Positions 26,507 to 35,258 of a DNA stretch of 52,975 nucleotides are shown piece after piece. The notes under the pieces were generated by a model that made no database searches, was not told where the DNA came from, and saw only the letters and a program-made list of their open reading frames with translations. Positions within the stretch are counted from its first letter, which is position 1. Every line of letters starts with the position of its first letter. Origin of the DNA: an uncultured Lewinella sp. (lineage in GTDB: Bacteria > Bacteroidota > Bacteroidia > Chitinophagales > Saprospiraceae); NCBI GenBank assembly GCA_937873655.1, contig CALMYQ010000166.1, positions 1 through 52,975 of the forward strand, given 5' to 3'. The position numbers and the translations under genes are program-made.

Positions 26507-26855
26507 AATTTATTATTGATGCCCAGCTTCCGAAAGTTTTATCCAGGTGGTTAACCTCCAAGGGATATGATGCTATTCATACATTGGATTTGCCTAAAAA
26601 AACAAGAAATCGGATGAAGAGATCTGTTCCTTATCCATGCAAGAAAAGAGGATAGTAATATCAAAAGATGCGGACTTTTTTAACCGTTATTTTCGTGTAC
26701 TTGAACCCCACAAATTAATCTTTTTAACTACAGGCAACATTAATACAGAAGAATTGCTTCAACTATTTGATCGGAACTTAGAATTGATTTTGAAAGAAAT
26801 AGAAGTAAATTTCATCGTAGAAATTACAAGAAAGGCTATTATTACTATTGACTAA
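26503..26855 (+). pseudogene. DUF5615 PIN-like toxin, split by a -1 frameshift at an A7 run
   Basis: The first frame (from 26503) encodes MKFIIDAQLPKVLSRWL...IHTLDLPKK and then loses similarity, stopping at 26653. The -1 frame continues the family pattern: SDEEICSLSM, then RIVISKDADFFNRYF and LIFLTTGNINTEEL, to 26855. The shift point is the run AAAAAAA at 26596-26602; a -1 slip there would give LPKKNKKSDEEI, which fits the family. It may be a pseudogene, an assembly error, or a slippage-dependent gene. The catalytic acidic residues (D in FIIDAQL, SDEE, KDADF) would all be present in the joined product. Confidence 0.8.
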
Positions 26856-26894
26856 ATATTTCAATTACTATCTTGTTCTGAAAAATATTACTCC

Positions 26895-28133
26895 GTGAAA
26901 TTTACTTTCCTTTCAGGTATTGCAATTATTTTAACGCTTCTTTGTTTGCAAGCTACCCGGCCTACCTGGGGCTTTTTCGGCCACCGCCGCATCAACCGGC
27001 TGGCCGTATTCACCCTGCCGCCGGAAATGGGCGCATTTTTCAAGAAACATATCGAGTACATCACCGAACACGCCGTTGATCCGGATAAAAGGCGGTACGC
27101 TACCCGTCATGAAGCCGTCCGGCACTATATCGATATCGACCATTGGGGGACCTATCCCTTCCCCGAAGTGCCCCGCAACTGGACGGACGCCCTCATCAAG
27201 TACGCTACGATCAACCTGGTCACCGGCGGGGGCGATACCCTCGTCCTGAACGCCGATACCCTGGGCGGAACTCAGCCCGTGTTCATTTTCCGGAATGAGG
27301 AAAGCGGCCTCTCCCTGGAAGTGCCCGCCCGCCGCTACCGCCAATTCTTTCGGGACCAGATCCTGCCGCAGTATTACGAAGAGGAGTGGGTGGTCGATTG
27401 CGACAGCCTCAGCGGACTATTCGGCGAGAATGCCCGGAAGCTGAACTGCACCCAAGCCTATGTCGTTGACCATTTCTCCGAGTACGGGATCCTGCCGTAT
27501 CATCTTCTGAAAATGCAGCGCGACCTGACAGAGGCTTTCCGGCTCAAGAACGTAAACCGCATCCTGCGCCTGTCCGCGGAAATGGGACACTATATCGGCG
27601 ATGCGCATGTACCCCTGCATACCACTGAAAATTACAACGGCCAAATGACCGGTCAGGACGGTATCCACGCCTTCTGGGAAAGCCGCCTGCCCGAACTGTA
27701 TGCCGACAAGGAATACGATTTTTGGGTGGGCGGGGCCGAATACCTTGACGACCCCCATGCCTTTTTCTGGAAAACGGTACTGGACAGCCATGCTTTGGTG
27801 GACAGTGTGTTTGCCATTGAAAAAGACCTGCGGCGCACCTTCCCCCCCGACCAGCAGTATTGCTTTGAAGAAAGGCTCGGCATCACGGTCAGAACCCAGT
27901 GCGAGGCCTTTGCCCGCGCTTACAGCGACCGGATGCAGGGTATGGTCGAGGCCCGGATGCGGCAGGCCATTCACGCGGTGGCCAGTTCCTGGTACACGGC
28001 CTGGGTAGACGCCGGACAACCGGACCTTATGGCATTGCGGACGACAGCCCTGTCAAAATCGGAGCAGCAGGAACTGGAAGACCTGGAAGCGAGGTTTAAA
28101 GCCGGTGCGCAGAAAGGAAGGCAGCATGAATAA
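26895..28133 (+). CDS. exported zinc-dependent phospholipase C / S1-P1 nuclease-fold protein
   Basis: A 412-aa protein starting at GTG (26895), with a signal peptide (ILTLLCLQATRPTWG). The mature start WGFFGHRRINRLAVF supplies a tryptophan N-terminus and a histidine typical of the tri-zinc P1 nuclease/phospholipase C fold. Further probable ligands are HYIDIDHWG, VVDHFSEYGILPYHL, EMGHYIGDAHVPLHTTENYNG and GIHAFWESRLPE. The family is common in Bacteroidota as a secreted or periplasmic zinc hydrolase; whether it cuts phospholipid or nucleic acid cannot be told from sequence. The stop codon is followed within bases by an A-run and a hairpin that looks like a minus-strand terminator. Confidence 0.8.
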   Translation: MKFTFLSGIAIILTLLCLQATRPTWGFFGHRRINRLAVFTLPPEMGAFFKKHIEYITEHAVDPDKRRYATRHEAVRHYIDIDHWGTYPFPEVPRNWTDALIKYATINLVTGGGDTLVLNADTLGGTQPVFIFRNEESGLSLEVPARRYRQFFRDQILPQYYEEEWVVDCDSLSGLFGENARKLNCTQAYVVDHFSEYGILPYHLLKMQRDLTEAFRLKNVNRILRLSAEMGHYIGDAHVPLHTTENYNGQMTGQDGIHAFWESRLPELYADKEYDFWVGGAEYLDDPHAFFWKTVLDSHALVDSVFAIEKDLRRTFPPDQQYCFEERLGITVRTQCEAFARAYSDRMQGMVEARMRQAIHAVASSWYTAWVDAGQPDLMALRTTALSKSEQQELEDLEARFKAGAQKGRQHE

Positions 28134-28163
28134 AAAAAAGAGGGACTTCCGTTCGGAAAGTCC
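28131..28163 (-). terminator. intrinsic terminator for the minus-strand sensor operon
   Basis: GGGACTT (28142-28148) pairs with AAGTCCC (28157-28163), with a short CC/GG inner stem. On the minus strand the hairpin is followed by a run of eight Ts (complement of the A-run at 28132-28139). It overlaps the stop codon of the plus-strand gene. A second hairpin, ACCCCAT-GAAA-ATGGGGT at 28262-28279, lies between it and the kinase stop. Confidence 0.65.
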
Positions 28164-28340
28164 CATCATCAAACACGCTTCTTGTTGATAAGTGAATAGG
28201 AAGGATGATAATCTTAAACGATATAACAAGACAAAAATAAGGAGATTTGGAAGGCGCGTAAACCCCATGAAAATGGGGTAGGGGGTGTTTTTGGGGGTAT
28301 ATTTAGTTAAATATGTGTTAACAGGCCGGCCAATTTCCGT

Positions 28341-31300
28341 TCACGCAAACTTCTTCATCCGCAACGACACCTTATACCCCCCGTTCGGATTCACATTCAA
28401 TTCAGCCTTCAGCCGTTCGGCACGCATGCGGAGGTTGTTGAGGCCCTGCCCGGATTTCTTGCGGTGTTGCACCAGGTGGTTGACGGGCGGCAGTTTCCCG
28501 TTGTCCTGGATGTCCATCTCGAAGAAATTGCCCTTGTTGGTCATGGAGACGACCACGTAGGTGGCGCTGGAGTGCTTGGCTACGTTGTTGATAGTTTCCT
28601 TGAAGATGAAATAAAGGTTTTGCCGGATAAACGGTGGGATTTTCTCCTGTTGGTTGATCTTTTCCAGGCGCATTTCGTAGCGGATATCGAGCGGCAGGAG
28701 CACCTCGTCGGCGTGTTCGCGCATACGGTTGATGAGGTCTTCGAGGCGGTCCTTGCGGGAGTCGATCGACCAGATAACGTCGTTGATCTTGTCCATGACC
28801 TTGCGGCTCACCTCGGCGATGGTGCGCACCCGTTCGATCTTTTCCTCGCCGTTGAGCATGGTCTGAAGCACGTCGGCCTGCATGGCCATACCCGACAGCA
28901 GTCCGCTCACCTCGTCGTGCAGGTCGCTGGCCAGTTTGGTGCGCAGTCGTTCCACCTCGAGTTTTTGCTCGAGGCGGTATTTGAAGCCGCCGTAGGCCAG
29001 GATGGAGACTATGGACAGGATGACCAGGATGACATACCATCGCAACCAGAAGACCTGCTTGACCTTGATCCGGACCGTATACTCATTCTGGCTGCGCAAT
29101 CCGTTGGCCAGTGCGCCTGCAACCCGCAGCGTATAATTGCCGGCGGATAAGCGGTTGTAGCGCACCGTATTGTTGGCGCCCTGGTAGACCCATTCCTTGT
29201 CCAGTGGGTCGAGCCGGGTCCAGAATTTGTGGTGCCTGGACCGGTAAAATTCCGGGAGGGAGAATTGCAGGATAAAATAGGGGTCCTGCGGATTGATGAC
29301 CAGTTTGTTGAGTAGGAGCAGCCCGGTGTCCTGGACTTCCACCCGGTCTTTGCCGTAATCGTACCGGGTAATTTTAGTGAGCAGGGGAGGGGGGGCGTCC
29401 AGTTCTGCGCGCAGATCGTAGCCGTAGAAAGCGTTCAATCCGTTGACGCCGCCGAAATAATACCGTCCGTGCGAATCCCTGAAAAAGGCAAAACGGTTGA
29501 ATTCGTTATGACTCAGCCCGTCGGCGACAAAGAAGTTCTGGAAATCGCCTTCCCGCGTATCCAGATAGGAAAGGCCGTAATAGGTGCTGATCCAGTAATT
29601 GCCTTTTTCGTCCGGAACGATGCCGCAAACCACATCGCTGGCCATGCCGTCCTTTTTCCGGTAGATCCGGATGGAATTGGATTCCGGGTCGATGATGTTG
29701 AGCCCGTTTTCCGTGCCGAGCAGCATATTGCAGTCGTTGTCCTCGTAAATAACGTAACAAACGTTGTGGCTTAGCCGCAGGCCGTTATCGTCTGTATTGG
29801 CATTGTAGTGATGCGTTGGGTTGAAGTCCGGGTCAAAGACATAAACCCCTTGTTCGGTGGCAAGCCAGAGGTCGCCGTTGCTTCGTTCGACGATAAAACG
29901 GGGAACGGTGCCGTTCAGCGGATTCTTTCCGTTGGGAAAATTCACCGGAGTGAATTCACCGGTGTCGGGGTCAAAACTTACCAGGATACCGCCGTTGACG
30001 TCGTCACTGGTGCAGGCCAGCAGAAAACGGCCGTTTTGTCTGACCGTGAAAGCATTGATCAGGTATTTCGTCCTGTATGTCCTTGCGGTGCAGTTCACAA
30101 TATCGTACCGGTGCAGTTGGCCTACGGTATTATTCAGGCAGGAAGCGCCCCAGATGACCGTATCCGCAACGGTATACAGGTTGCTTGAACAACTGAACTC
30201 AATGGGTTTGCCGGTCAGTTCATCCAGGAACTGGATCGTATCCAGCAGGTTGGTGGCCGGATCGAGCGCGTACCAGTAATTGACTTCCCGTGAAAAGTAG
30301 ATCTTGCCGTTCCTTCCCTGGGTGATCCCCGTTATGCTGGCGCCCCGTTCGTCGGTATTGATATCCTGATCAAGGAAATTTTTGACATTCGGCCGCTTGT
30401 TCCGGATGATCTTCAATCCGGTATCCAGTCCCAGAAATATCGTTTTGAAAAAGTCCTTGCTGTATGCCGTTATCGGAAAATTGCGCTGACCGAGCAAATA
30501 GGAAAAATCGACGACATGGTTTTCTTTGCTCAGGCAATTGAACCTGCTCAGGGCGGGATAGGCCTGTGAAAGCAATCTGCTGGTCTGGGCGAAGAGGATA
30601 TTGCCGGAATCGTCTTCCCACGCGAGTACGTAGTAGTAATCCTGCGGCAGCTCTTGCGGCTTTTCGAAACAGGAACCTTCTTCGTCCAGGCGGAAAATAC
30701 CCGGCGTACTGTACCAGGCCACCCAGACCCTGCCCTGTTGGTCCTGCATCATGATCCGGGGATGGTCCGGGTATTTGATTATGTATCCTTCGGCACAGGG
30801 GAAATTATTCGGGGAGAAAAAATGTTTGATCTCGCCTTCCGGAGAGGCAATGATCATTCCCTTGTCTGTACTGTTGATCAGGAAGTCTCCGTTTTGGAGC
30901 GGGAGCAGATCGACCTGCCCGTGGCCGAACCCTTTTTCCTTGAGTGAAAAAACGAGGGAAAAACGGTAGTCAGGCGTCATCCGGTAAACGCTGAGGGTGC
31001 TGTCATTTTCAGCGGCGACATAGATCTCGCCGTCGGAAGAAACGGAAATGGTGCGCCCCAGCCCATTGACGCCGGTAGAGGGCGATATGTCAACCCGCTG
31101 CGTTTTGAACGAAAGCGGCTCAAGCAGGTCGAAATTGGTGGTGATGTTTTCGTACAGGACGACAATCCGGCCGGATTTATCCTGTTTGAGGGCCGCAATG
31201 TTGGAACCGCTGAGTTGGTGGGGATTGTCCCAATCCGAATTAAAAACGAGGAATTCGTATCCGTCAAACCGGTTGAGGCCGTTGTTGGTGCCGATCCAGA

Positions 31301-31469
31301 TCAATTGATCCCTTCCTCTGATGATGGTCTTGACCAAGCGGTTGGAAAGGCCTTCGTTCAGCTCAAAGAAATCGGCTTGCTGCAGGAGCCTGCTTTGTGC
31401 AAGGCATTCTCGCGCGCTGAACGAGAAAAGGAGACAAGAAATCAGAAGCGATTTTACAAGTTTGCTCAT
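28341..31469 (-). CDS. propeller-type sensor histidine kinase (NarL-partner, HisKA_3)
   Basis: About 1042 aa from the ATG at 31469, which is followed by a signal peptide (SLLISCLLFSFSARECLAQ). The periplasmic part (about 30-700) is a two-component-regulator propeller with repeated blades (GLSNRLVKTIIRG, IWIGTNNGLNRFDGY, DLWLATEQGVYVFD, MLLGTENGLNIID, YWISTYYGLSYLD), followed by a Y_Y_Y domain (LDPLDKEWVYQGANNTVRY). One transmembrane helix (WLRWYVILVILSIVSILAYG) leads to a HisKA_3 dimerisation helix with the phospho-histidine in LASDLHDEVSG, and a HATPase domain (FKETINNVAKHS, GQGLNNLRMRAERL). It lies 71 bp after the response regulator gene and probably phosphorylates that regulator in response to an external ligand, perhaps a glycan. 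Confidence 0.9.
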   Translation of the reverse strand: MSKLVKSLLISCLLFSFSARECLAQSRLLQQADFFELNEGLSNRLVKTIIRGRDQLIWIGTNNGLNRFDGYEFLVFNSDWDNPHQLSGSNIAALKQDKSGRIVVLYENITTNFDLLEPLSFKTQRVDISPSTGVNGLGRTISVSSDGEIYVAAENDSTLSVYRMTPDYRFSLVFSLKEKGFGHGQVDLLPLQNGDFLINSTDKGMIIASPEGEIKHFFSPNNFPCAEGYIIKYPDHPRIMMQDQQGRVWVAWYSTPGIFRLDEEGSCFEKPQELPQDYYYVLAWEDDSGNILFAQTSRLLSQAYPALSRFNCLSKENHVVDFSYLLGQRNFPITAYSKDFFKTIFLGLDTGLKIIRNKRPNVKNFLDQDINTDERGASITGITQGRNGKIYFSREVNYWYALDPATNLLDTIQFLDELTGKPIEFSCSSNLYTVADTVIWGASCLNNTVGQLHRYDIVNCTARTYRTKYLINAFTVRQNGRFLLACTSDDVNGGILVSFDPDTGEFTPVNFPNGKNPLNGTVPRFIVERSNGDLWLATEQGVYVFDPDFNPTHHYNANTDDNGLRLSHNVCYVIYEDNDCNMLLGTENGLNIIDPESNSIRIYRKKDGMASDVVCGIVPDEKGNYWISTYYGLSYLDTREGDFQNFFVADGLSHNEFNRFAFFRDSHGRYYFGGVNGLNAFYGYDLRAELDAPPPLLTKITRYDYGKDRVEVQDTGLLLLNKLVINPQDPYFILQFSLPEFYRSRHHKFWTRLDPLDKEWVYQGANNTVRYNRLSAGNYTLRVAGALANGLRSQNEYTVRIKVKQVFWLRWYVILVILSIVSILAYGGFKYRLEQKLEVERLRTKLASDLHDEVSGLLSGMAMQADVLQTMLNGEEKIERVRTIAEVSRKVMDKINDVIWSIDSRKDRLEDLINRMREHADEVLLPLDIRYEMRLEKINQQEKIPPFIRQNLYFIFKETINNVAKHSSATYVVVSMTNKGNFFEMDIQDNGKLPPVNHLVQHRKKSGQGLNNLRMRAERLKAELNVNPNGGYKVSLRMKKFA

Positions 31470-31540
31470 GGTGTTCGTACGGGGTTGCACGGTAGATTAT
31501 TCATCCGGGGATAAAATTAAGCAAAATCCGGAAGAAAAAT

Positions 31541-32170
31541 TCAAATTTCGCCGTCCATTTTTTTCTTGATTACTTCTCCTTTGCTGTTGACATTGAGCTT
31601 TTTATAGATTTTTTTAATGTGGTCGCGAACGGTCTCCACGGAAATGTCCAGCTTGTCCGCGATCAACTTGTAGCTCAGGCCGTCCACCAACCCCTGAACG
31701 ATCTCCTCCTGCCGGGGTGTCAGGGCCTGGTCCGGGTCGATATATTTCGGACCGAAGAAGGCGACAATCTTGCGGGCAATGGCCGGCGACATATAGGAAC
31801 CGCCGTTGTGGACGGTCATCAGGGCTTCCCGGATCTCCTGGAGGTTGCTGGTTTTTTTGATATAGGCAACGGCTCCCGCCCGGAGGGCTTCGAAAATGCG
31901 CTCGTTGTCATCGTGGGCCGTGAGCATGATGATATCCGCATCCGGCAATTCCGGCCGGATATGCCGGATGCCCTCGATGCCCGACATGCCGCCCGGCAGG
32001 CCGATATCCAGCAAAATGACGTTAATGCCCGTTTTTGTTTTGTGGGTTTCCAGGAACGACTCCACGGAATTAGCGGTGTGAATGACTTTAATATCTTCCT
32101 GGGCGGATAAAAACTGAATCAGGGTATCTATCACGAGGGGTTGATCGTCAATAATAGCAAGGTTGATCAT
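31541..32170 (-). CDS. NarL/LuxR-family response regulator
   Basis: A 209-aa protein. The receiver domain has the acidic pair DD at 8-9, the phosphoacceptor aspartate in NVILLDIGLPGGMSG, a threonine in IIMLTAHDDN and the lysine in AYIKKTSN. The C-terminal LuxR-type helix-turn-helix spans LTPRQEEIVQGLVDGLSYKL to VRDHIKKIYKKLNVNSK. It is the first gene of a two-gene minus-strand unit with the propeller kinase downstream. Confidence 0.92.
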   Translation of the reverse strand: MINLAIIDDQPLVIDTLIQFLSAQEDIKVIHTANSVESFLETHKTKTGINVILLDIGLPGGMSGIEGIRHIRPELPDADIIMLTAHDDNERIFEALRAGAVAYIKKTSNLQEIREALMTVHNGGSYMSPAIARKIVAFFGPKYIDPDQALTPRQEEIVQGLVDGLSYKLIADKLDISVETVRDHIKKIYKKLNVNSKGEVIKKKMDGEI

Positions 32171-32287
32171 CTCAGCGTTTTGTAAAGCGCTAAACTAGCC
32201 ATAAAAACCGAATGAACCAACTCAGGCGTTAAGACGTTATTCGCCGACAATTGTTATTTTTGCTTCTTATCACCAAATCGTATCCAC

Positions 32288-33355
32288 ATGCCCAACACCA
32301 AAATTGCAGGGATCGGCTATTACGTTCCTGAAAAAGTGGTCACCAACGACGATCTGACCAAAATAATGGACACTACCGACGAGTGGATCCAGGAACGCAC
32401 CGGCATCCGCGAACGCCGGTACGGCAAAAAGCACAAGGAAACTACGACTACCATGGGGGCCCGCGCTGCCGAAATTGCCATCCAGCGGGCCGGAATCGCC
32501 AAAGAAGAAGTCGATTTCATCATATTCGCTACCCTGAGCCCGGATTATTATTTCCCGGGATGCGGCGTGCTGGTCCAGCGCGAATTGGGCATTACCGAAT
32601 CGGAAGCCGGCGCCCTGGATATCCGAAACCAGTGCTCGGGGTTCGTTTACGGCCTGTCCATCGCCGATCAGTTCATCAAATCGGGGATGTACCGCAATAT
32701 CCTGCTCATCGGCAGCGAAATGCATTCCATGGGACTCGACTTCAGTACCCGCGGGCGCAACGTAACCGTCATTTTTGGCGACGGCGCCGGGGCGGTGCTC
32801 CTGCAACCCACCGACGAACCGGGTAAGGGCATCCTGACCACCCACCTGCATTCCAACGGCGCCTACGCCGAGAAGCTCGCGTTCATCAACCCGGGCGCTC
32901 ACGGCGGTTACCACGCTGCCCACCAGGAAGAACAGGTCGATTACCACTATTCCGATGCTGAGTACGGAGAAATGTTCGTCAATGAATACATGGTCGAAAA
33001 CGGCTACATCTTTCCCAATATGGAAGGTCAGTTCGTTTTCAAGATGGCCGTTCAGAAATTTCCAGAAGTCATCATGGAAGCCCTCGCCAAAACCGGCCTG
33101 CAGACTTCGGATATCAATATGTTCATCCCCCATCAGGCCAACCTGCGCATCAGCCAGTTCGTACAGCGCAAACTCGGCCTGTCCGACGATCAGGTCTGGA
33201 ATAATATCCAGCGTTTCGGCAATACGACCGCAGCTTCCGTGCCGATCGCGCTCTGCGAAGCCTACGAGGCCGGCGCCGTCAAGGAAGGCGATCTGGTGTG
33301 CCTGGCGGCTTTCGGCAGCGGGTTCACCTGGGGCTCAGCGCTGATCCGGTGGTGA
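32288..33355 (+). CDS. fabH: 3-oxoacyl-ACP synthase III-type ketosynthase
   Basis: A 355-aa thiolase-fold enzyme with the complete FabH triad: C116 in DIRNQCSGFVYG, H282 in MFIPHQANLRI and N312 in FGNTTAASVP. It is about 35-40 residues longer than E. coli FabH; the extra part lies at about 195-245 (FINPGAHGGYHAAHQEEQ onward), near where the acyl-binding pocket is shaped. Such longer paralogs in Bacteroidota may start fatty acids from unusual primers or act in other beta-ketoacyl or head-to-head condensations. No acyl-carrier or fab operon is adjacent. A -7-like TATTTTTG precedes the gene. Confidence 0.88.
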   Translation: MPNTKIAGIGYYVPEKVVTNDDLTKIMDTTDEWIQERTGIRERRYGKKHKETTTTMGARAAEIAIQRAGIAKEEVDFIIFATLSPDYYFPGCGVLVQRELGITESEAGALDIRNQCSGFVYGLSIADQFIKSGMYRNILLIGSEMHSMGLDFSTRGRNVTVIFGDGAGAVLLQPTDEPGKGILTTHLHSNGAYAEKLAFINPGAHGGYHAAHQEEQVDYHYSDAEYGEMFVNEYMVENGYIFPNMEGQFVFKMAVQKFPEVIMEALAKTGLQTSDINMFIPHQANLRISQFVQRKLGLSDDQVWNNIQRFGNTTAASVPIALCEAYEAGAVKEGDLVCLAAFGSGFTWGSALIRW

Positions 33356-33358
33356 AAA

Positions 33359-33449
33359 CAGTTGTCAGTGATCAGTGATCAGTTGTCAGTAAGTTCTTAG
33401 CCAACTGCCAACTGCCAACTGCCAACTGCCAACCGACAACTGACAACTG
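33359..33449. repeat. GCCAACT / CAGTTGTCAG word repeat
   Basis: Directly after the FabH stop codon come CAGTTGTCAGTGATCAG words and then four tandem GCCAACT copies, followed by CGACAACTGACAACTGA. The left and right parts are rough inverted complements and could pair. The GCCAACT word is the complement of the AGTTGGC words in the composite repeats at 10.7 and 22.5 kb. Confidence 0.75.
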
Positions 33450-33573
33450 AATCCTGCAAGTCGTTGAAGCAATCCAACCATTGGTTGAACAATTTTTATT
33501 TTAACATTAAACCCGGACTTTCTTTGTGGCGTCAAACGTTTAATTGTCTTTAATCACAAAAAATCAAAACGTC

Positions 33574-34329
33574 ATGAAGATCATGTTCTCAAAAATGTTC
33601 TCCCTTCAAACCAAATTTGCGTTTGTCCTCGGCCTTGCCCTGCTGGTGATAGGCACCTCCTGCAAAAAAAATGATGATAATGAACCGGAAAACAAGATCA
33701 GCAATGATGAGCTCGAAGCCATCGTTGAGGGATCGCTGGTAGCCAATTATCAGGGTATCGCCAAAGAAGCTTTTGACGCTGCCGTCATCACCGAAGCATC
33801 AGTTGAAAAAACAACCACTACCCTGGAATGCGGCGAAACCCGCGATACTTCCGTTACCTGGAGCTTCGGCAGCGGTAATGTCAGCGCCGGCTACAACGGG
33901 CTCTGGACCTGGACGCTCAACTGTACGCCGCAGAGCCTGCCCACTTCGCTGGTTTATACCCGCAATACCAACGGCCAATACGAATCCGCACGCCTGAAGG
34001 CCATGGAGACCGCCACAGGCCAATGGGTAGTGAGCAACCTGACCACCGGTCTGTTCTACGTACTCAACGGCAGCTACTCGCGCCAGGGCAGCCAGATGTT
34101 CAAGATCGGCAACCAGAATACATTCAGCTCCACCACGCAATTCACCGTAACCGACCTCAAGGTCAACAAGATCACCAAACTGATCGACAGCGGTCTGGCA
34201 ACCCTGGTGATCAGCGGCGAAGGGACAACCGGCTACAGCTTCAACCACACCGGCTCGGTCGAATTCCTCGGCGACGGCTCCGCAATCGTCACCGTCAACG
34301 GCCATACCTGGACGGTCGACCTGTATTGA
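33574..34329 (+). CDS. exported lipoprotein, beta-rich, unknown
   Basis: About 251 aa from the ATG at 33574 (an upstream in-frame TTG at 33544 is less likely). It has a lipoprotein signal (FAFVLGLALLVIGTSC) followed by a charged linker KKNDDNEPENK. The rest is strand-rich with threonine and aromatic residues (TWSFGSGNVSAGYNGLWTWTL, TSLVYTRNTNGQYES, VTVNGHTWTVDLY), typical of Bacteroidota surface lipoproteins. I do not recognise a domain. It has word repeats on both sides and appears to be monocistronic. Confidence 0.7.
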   Translation: MKIMFSKMFSLQTKFAFVLGLALLVIGTSCKKNDDNEPENKISNDELEAIVEGSLVANYQGIAKEAFDAAVITEASVEKTTTTLECGETRDTSVTWSFGSGNVSAGYNGLWTWTLNCTPQSLPTSLVYTRNTNGQYESARLKAMETATGQWVVSNLTTGLFYVLNGSYSRQGSQMFKIGNQNTFSSTTQFTVTDLKVNKITKLIDSGLATLVISGEGTTGYSFNHTGSVEFLGDGSAIVTVNGHTWTVDLY

Positions 34330-34330
34330 T

Positions 34331-34479
34331 CCGGATTGTTGTTGATTATTGTTTATTTTGGTTTGTGCTGGTTTATTGTTGTTCAACGGCTGATGGCAAG
34401 CGAACGACAATAAACCGGCATAAACAACCACAAACGACCACAAACAACCATTATCAACAATGAGCAAACCCAAACAACC
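34331..34479. repeat. AACCACAAAC / GTTTATTTTGG word repeat in quasi-inverted arrangement
   Basis: The gap after the lipoprotein holds GTTGTTGATTATTG...GGTTTATTGTTGTTC, then ATAAACCGGCATAAACAACCACAAACGACC and CAAACAACC words. The two halves are rough inverted complements of each other. The last CAACC abuts the next start codon. No ORF fits. Confidence 0.65.
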
Positions 34480-35253
34480 ATGGCATTCCTCATCGAAAGA
34501 CTCGGCTTATTTCCCGCCTATTTCACCGCCGTAGCCTTTGTCTTCCTTCGGTATCTTCTGCTGGCGGGTTTTTTCTTCTTCACCTTCTATATCTGGAAAA
34601 AGCAGGTCTTTGCTAAAGTCAAGATCCAGCAACGGTCTCCTCGCCGGGAGCGGGTTCTGCAGGAGGTCCGGGATTCCTTGCTCACAGCGTTCGTTTTTGC
34701 TTCGGTAGGCCTGGGGATCTATTTCCTGCGGCAGGCCGGCGCCACGCGGATCTACCTGGACCCCGCTGCTTACGGCTGGTGGTATTTGCCGGTCTCCTTT
34801 TTCCTGTTGACCTTTCTGCACGATTCCTATTTTTACTGGATGCACCGGTTGATGCACAACCCCAGGCTGTTCAGGCTGCTGCACCGCGAGCACCATCGGT
34901 CGGATAACCCAACGCCGTGGACATCCCTGGCCTTTCACCCGCTGGAATCCCTGGTGGAAATCGGCATTGTTCCGCTGGCGGTCATTGTGCTGCCTTTTCA
35001 CCCCCTGGTGCTGCTGACCTTCTTTTTCTGGGCCATGTTCTGGAATGTGATCGGCCACCTCGGTTATGAGATTTTCCCGGGGTGGTTTGTACGGCACCCC
35101 GTTTTCCGCTGGTTCAATACGGCGACACACCACAATATGCACCATTCCCGGTCGGGGTGCAATTACGGTCTTTATTACAATTTCTGGGACTACTGGATGG
35201 GCACCAATCACGCAAACTACCTGTCTACTTTCGACGAGATCAAAAGCCGGTAA
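34480..35253 (+). CDS. sterol desaturase / fatty acid hydroxylase family protein
   Basis: A 257-aa integral membrane protein with four hydrophobic segments. It has the di-iron histidine motifs of the family: HDSYFYWMHRLMH (H114, H122, H126), LLHREHHRS (H135, H138, H139) and HHNMHHS near the C-terminus, with WDYWMGTNH at the end. It should use O2 and a di-iron centre to hydroxylate or desaturate a lipid in the membrane. Substrate is not evident; fatty acids, carotenoids or hopanoids are possible. It is convergent with the MORN-caspase operon, stop to stop 5 bp apart. Confidence 0.88.
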   Translation: MAFLIERLGLFPAYFTAVAFVFLRYLLLAGFFFFTFYIWKKQVFAKVKIQQRSPRRERVLQEVRDSLLTAFVFASVGLGIYFLRQAGATRIYLDPAAYGWWYLPVSFFLLTFLHDSYFYWMHRLMHNPRLFRLLHREHHRSDNPTPWTSLAFHPLESLVEIGIVPLAVIVLPFHPLVLLTFFFWAMFWNVIGHLGYEIFPGWFVRHPVFRWFNTATHHNMHHSRSGCNYGLYYNFWDYWMGTNHANYLSTFDEIKSR

Positions 35254-35258
35254 CGGGT

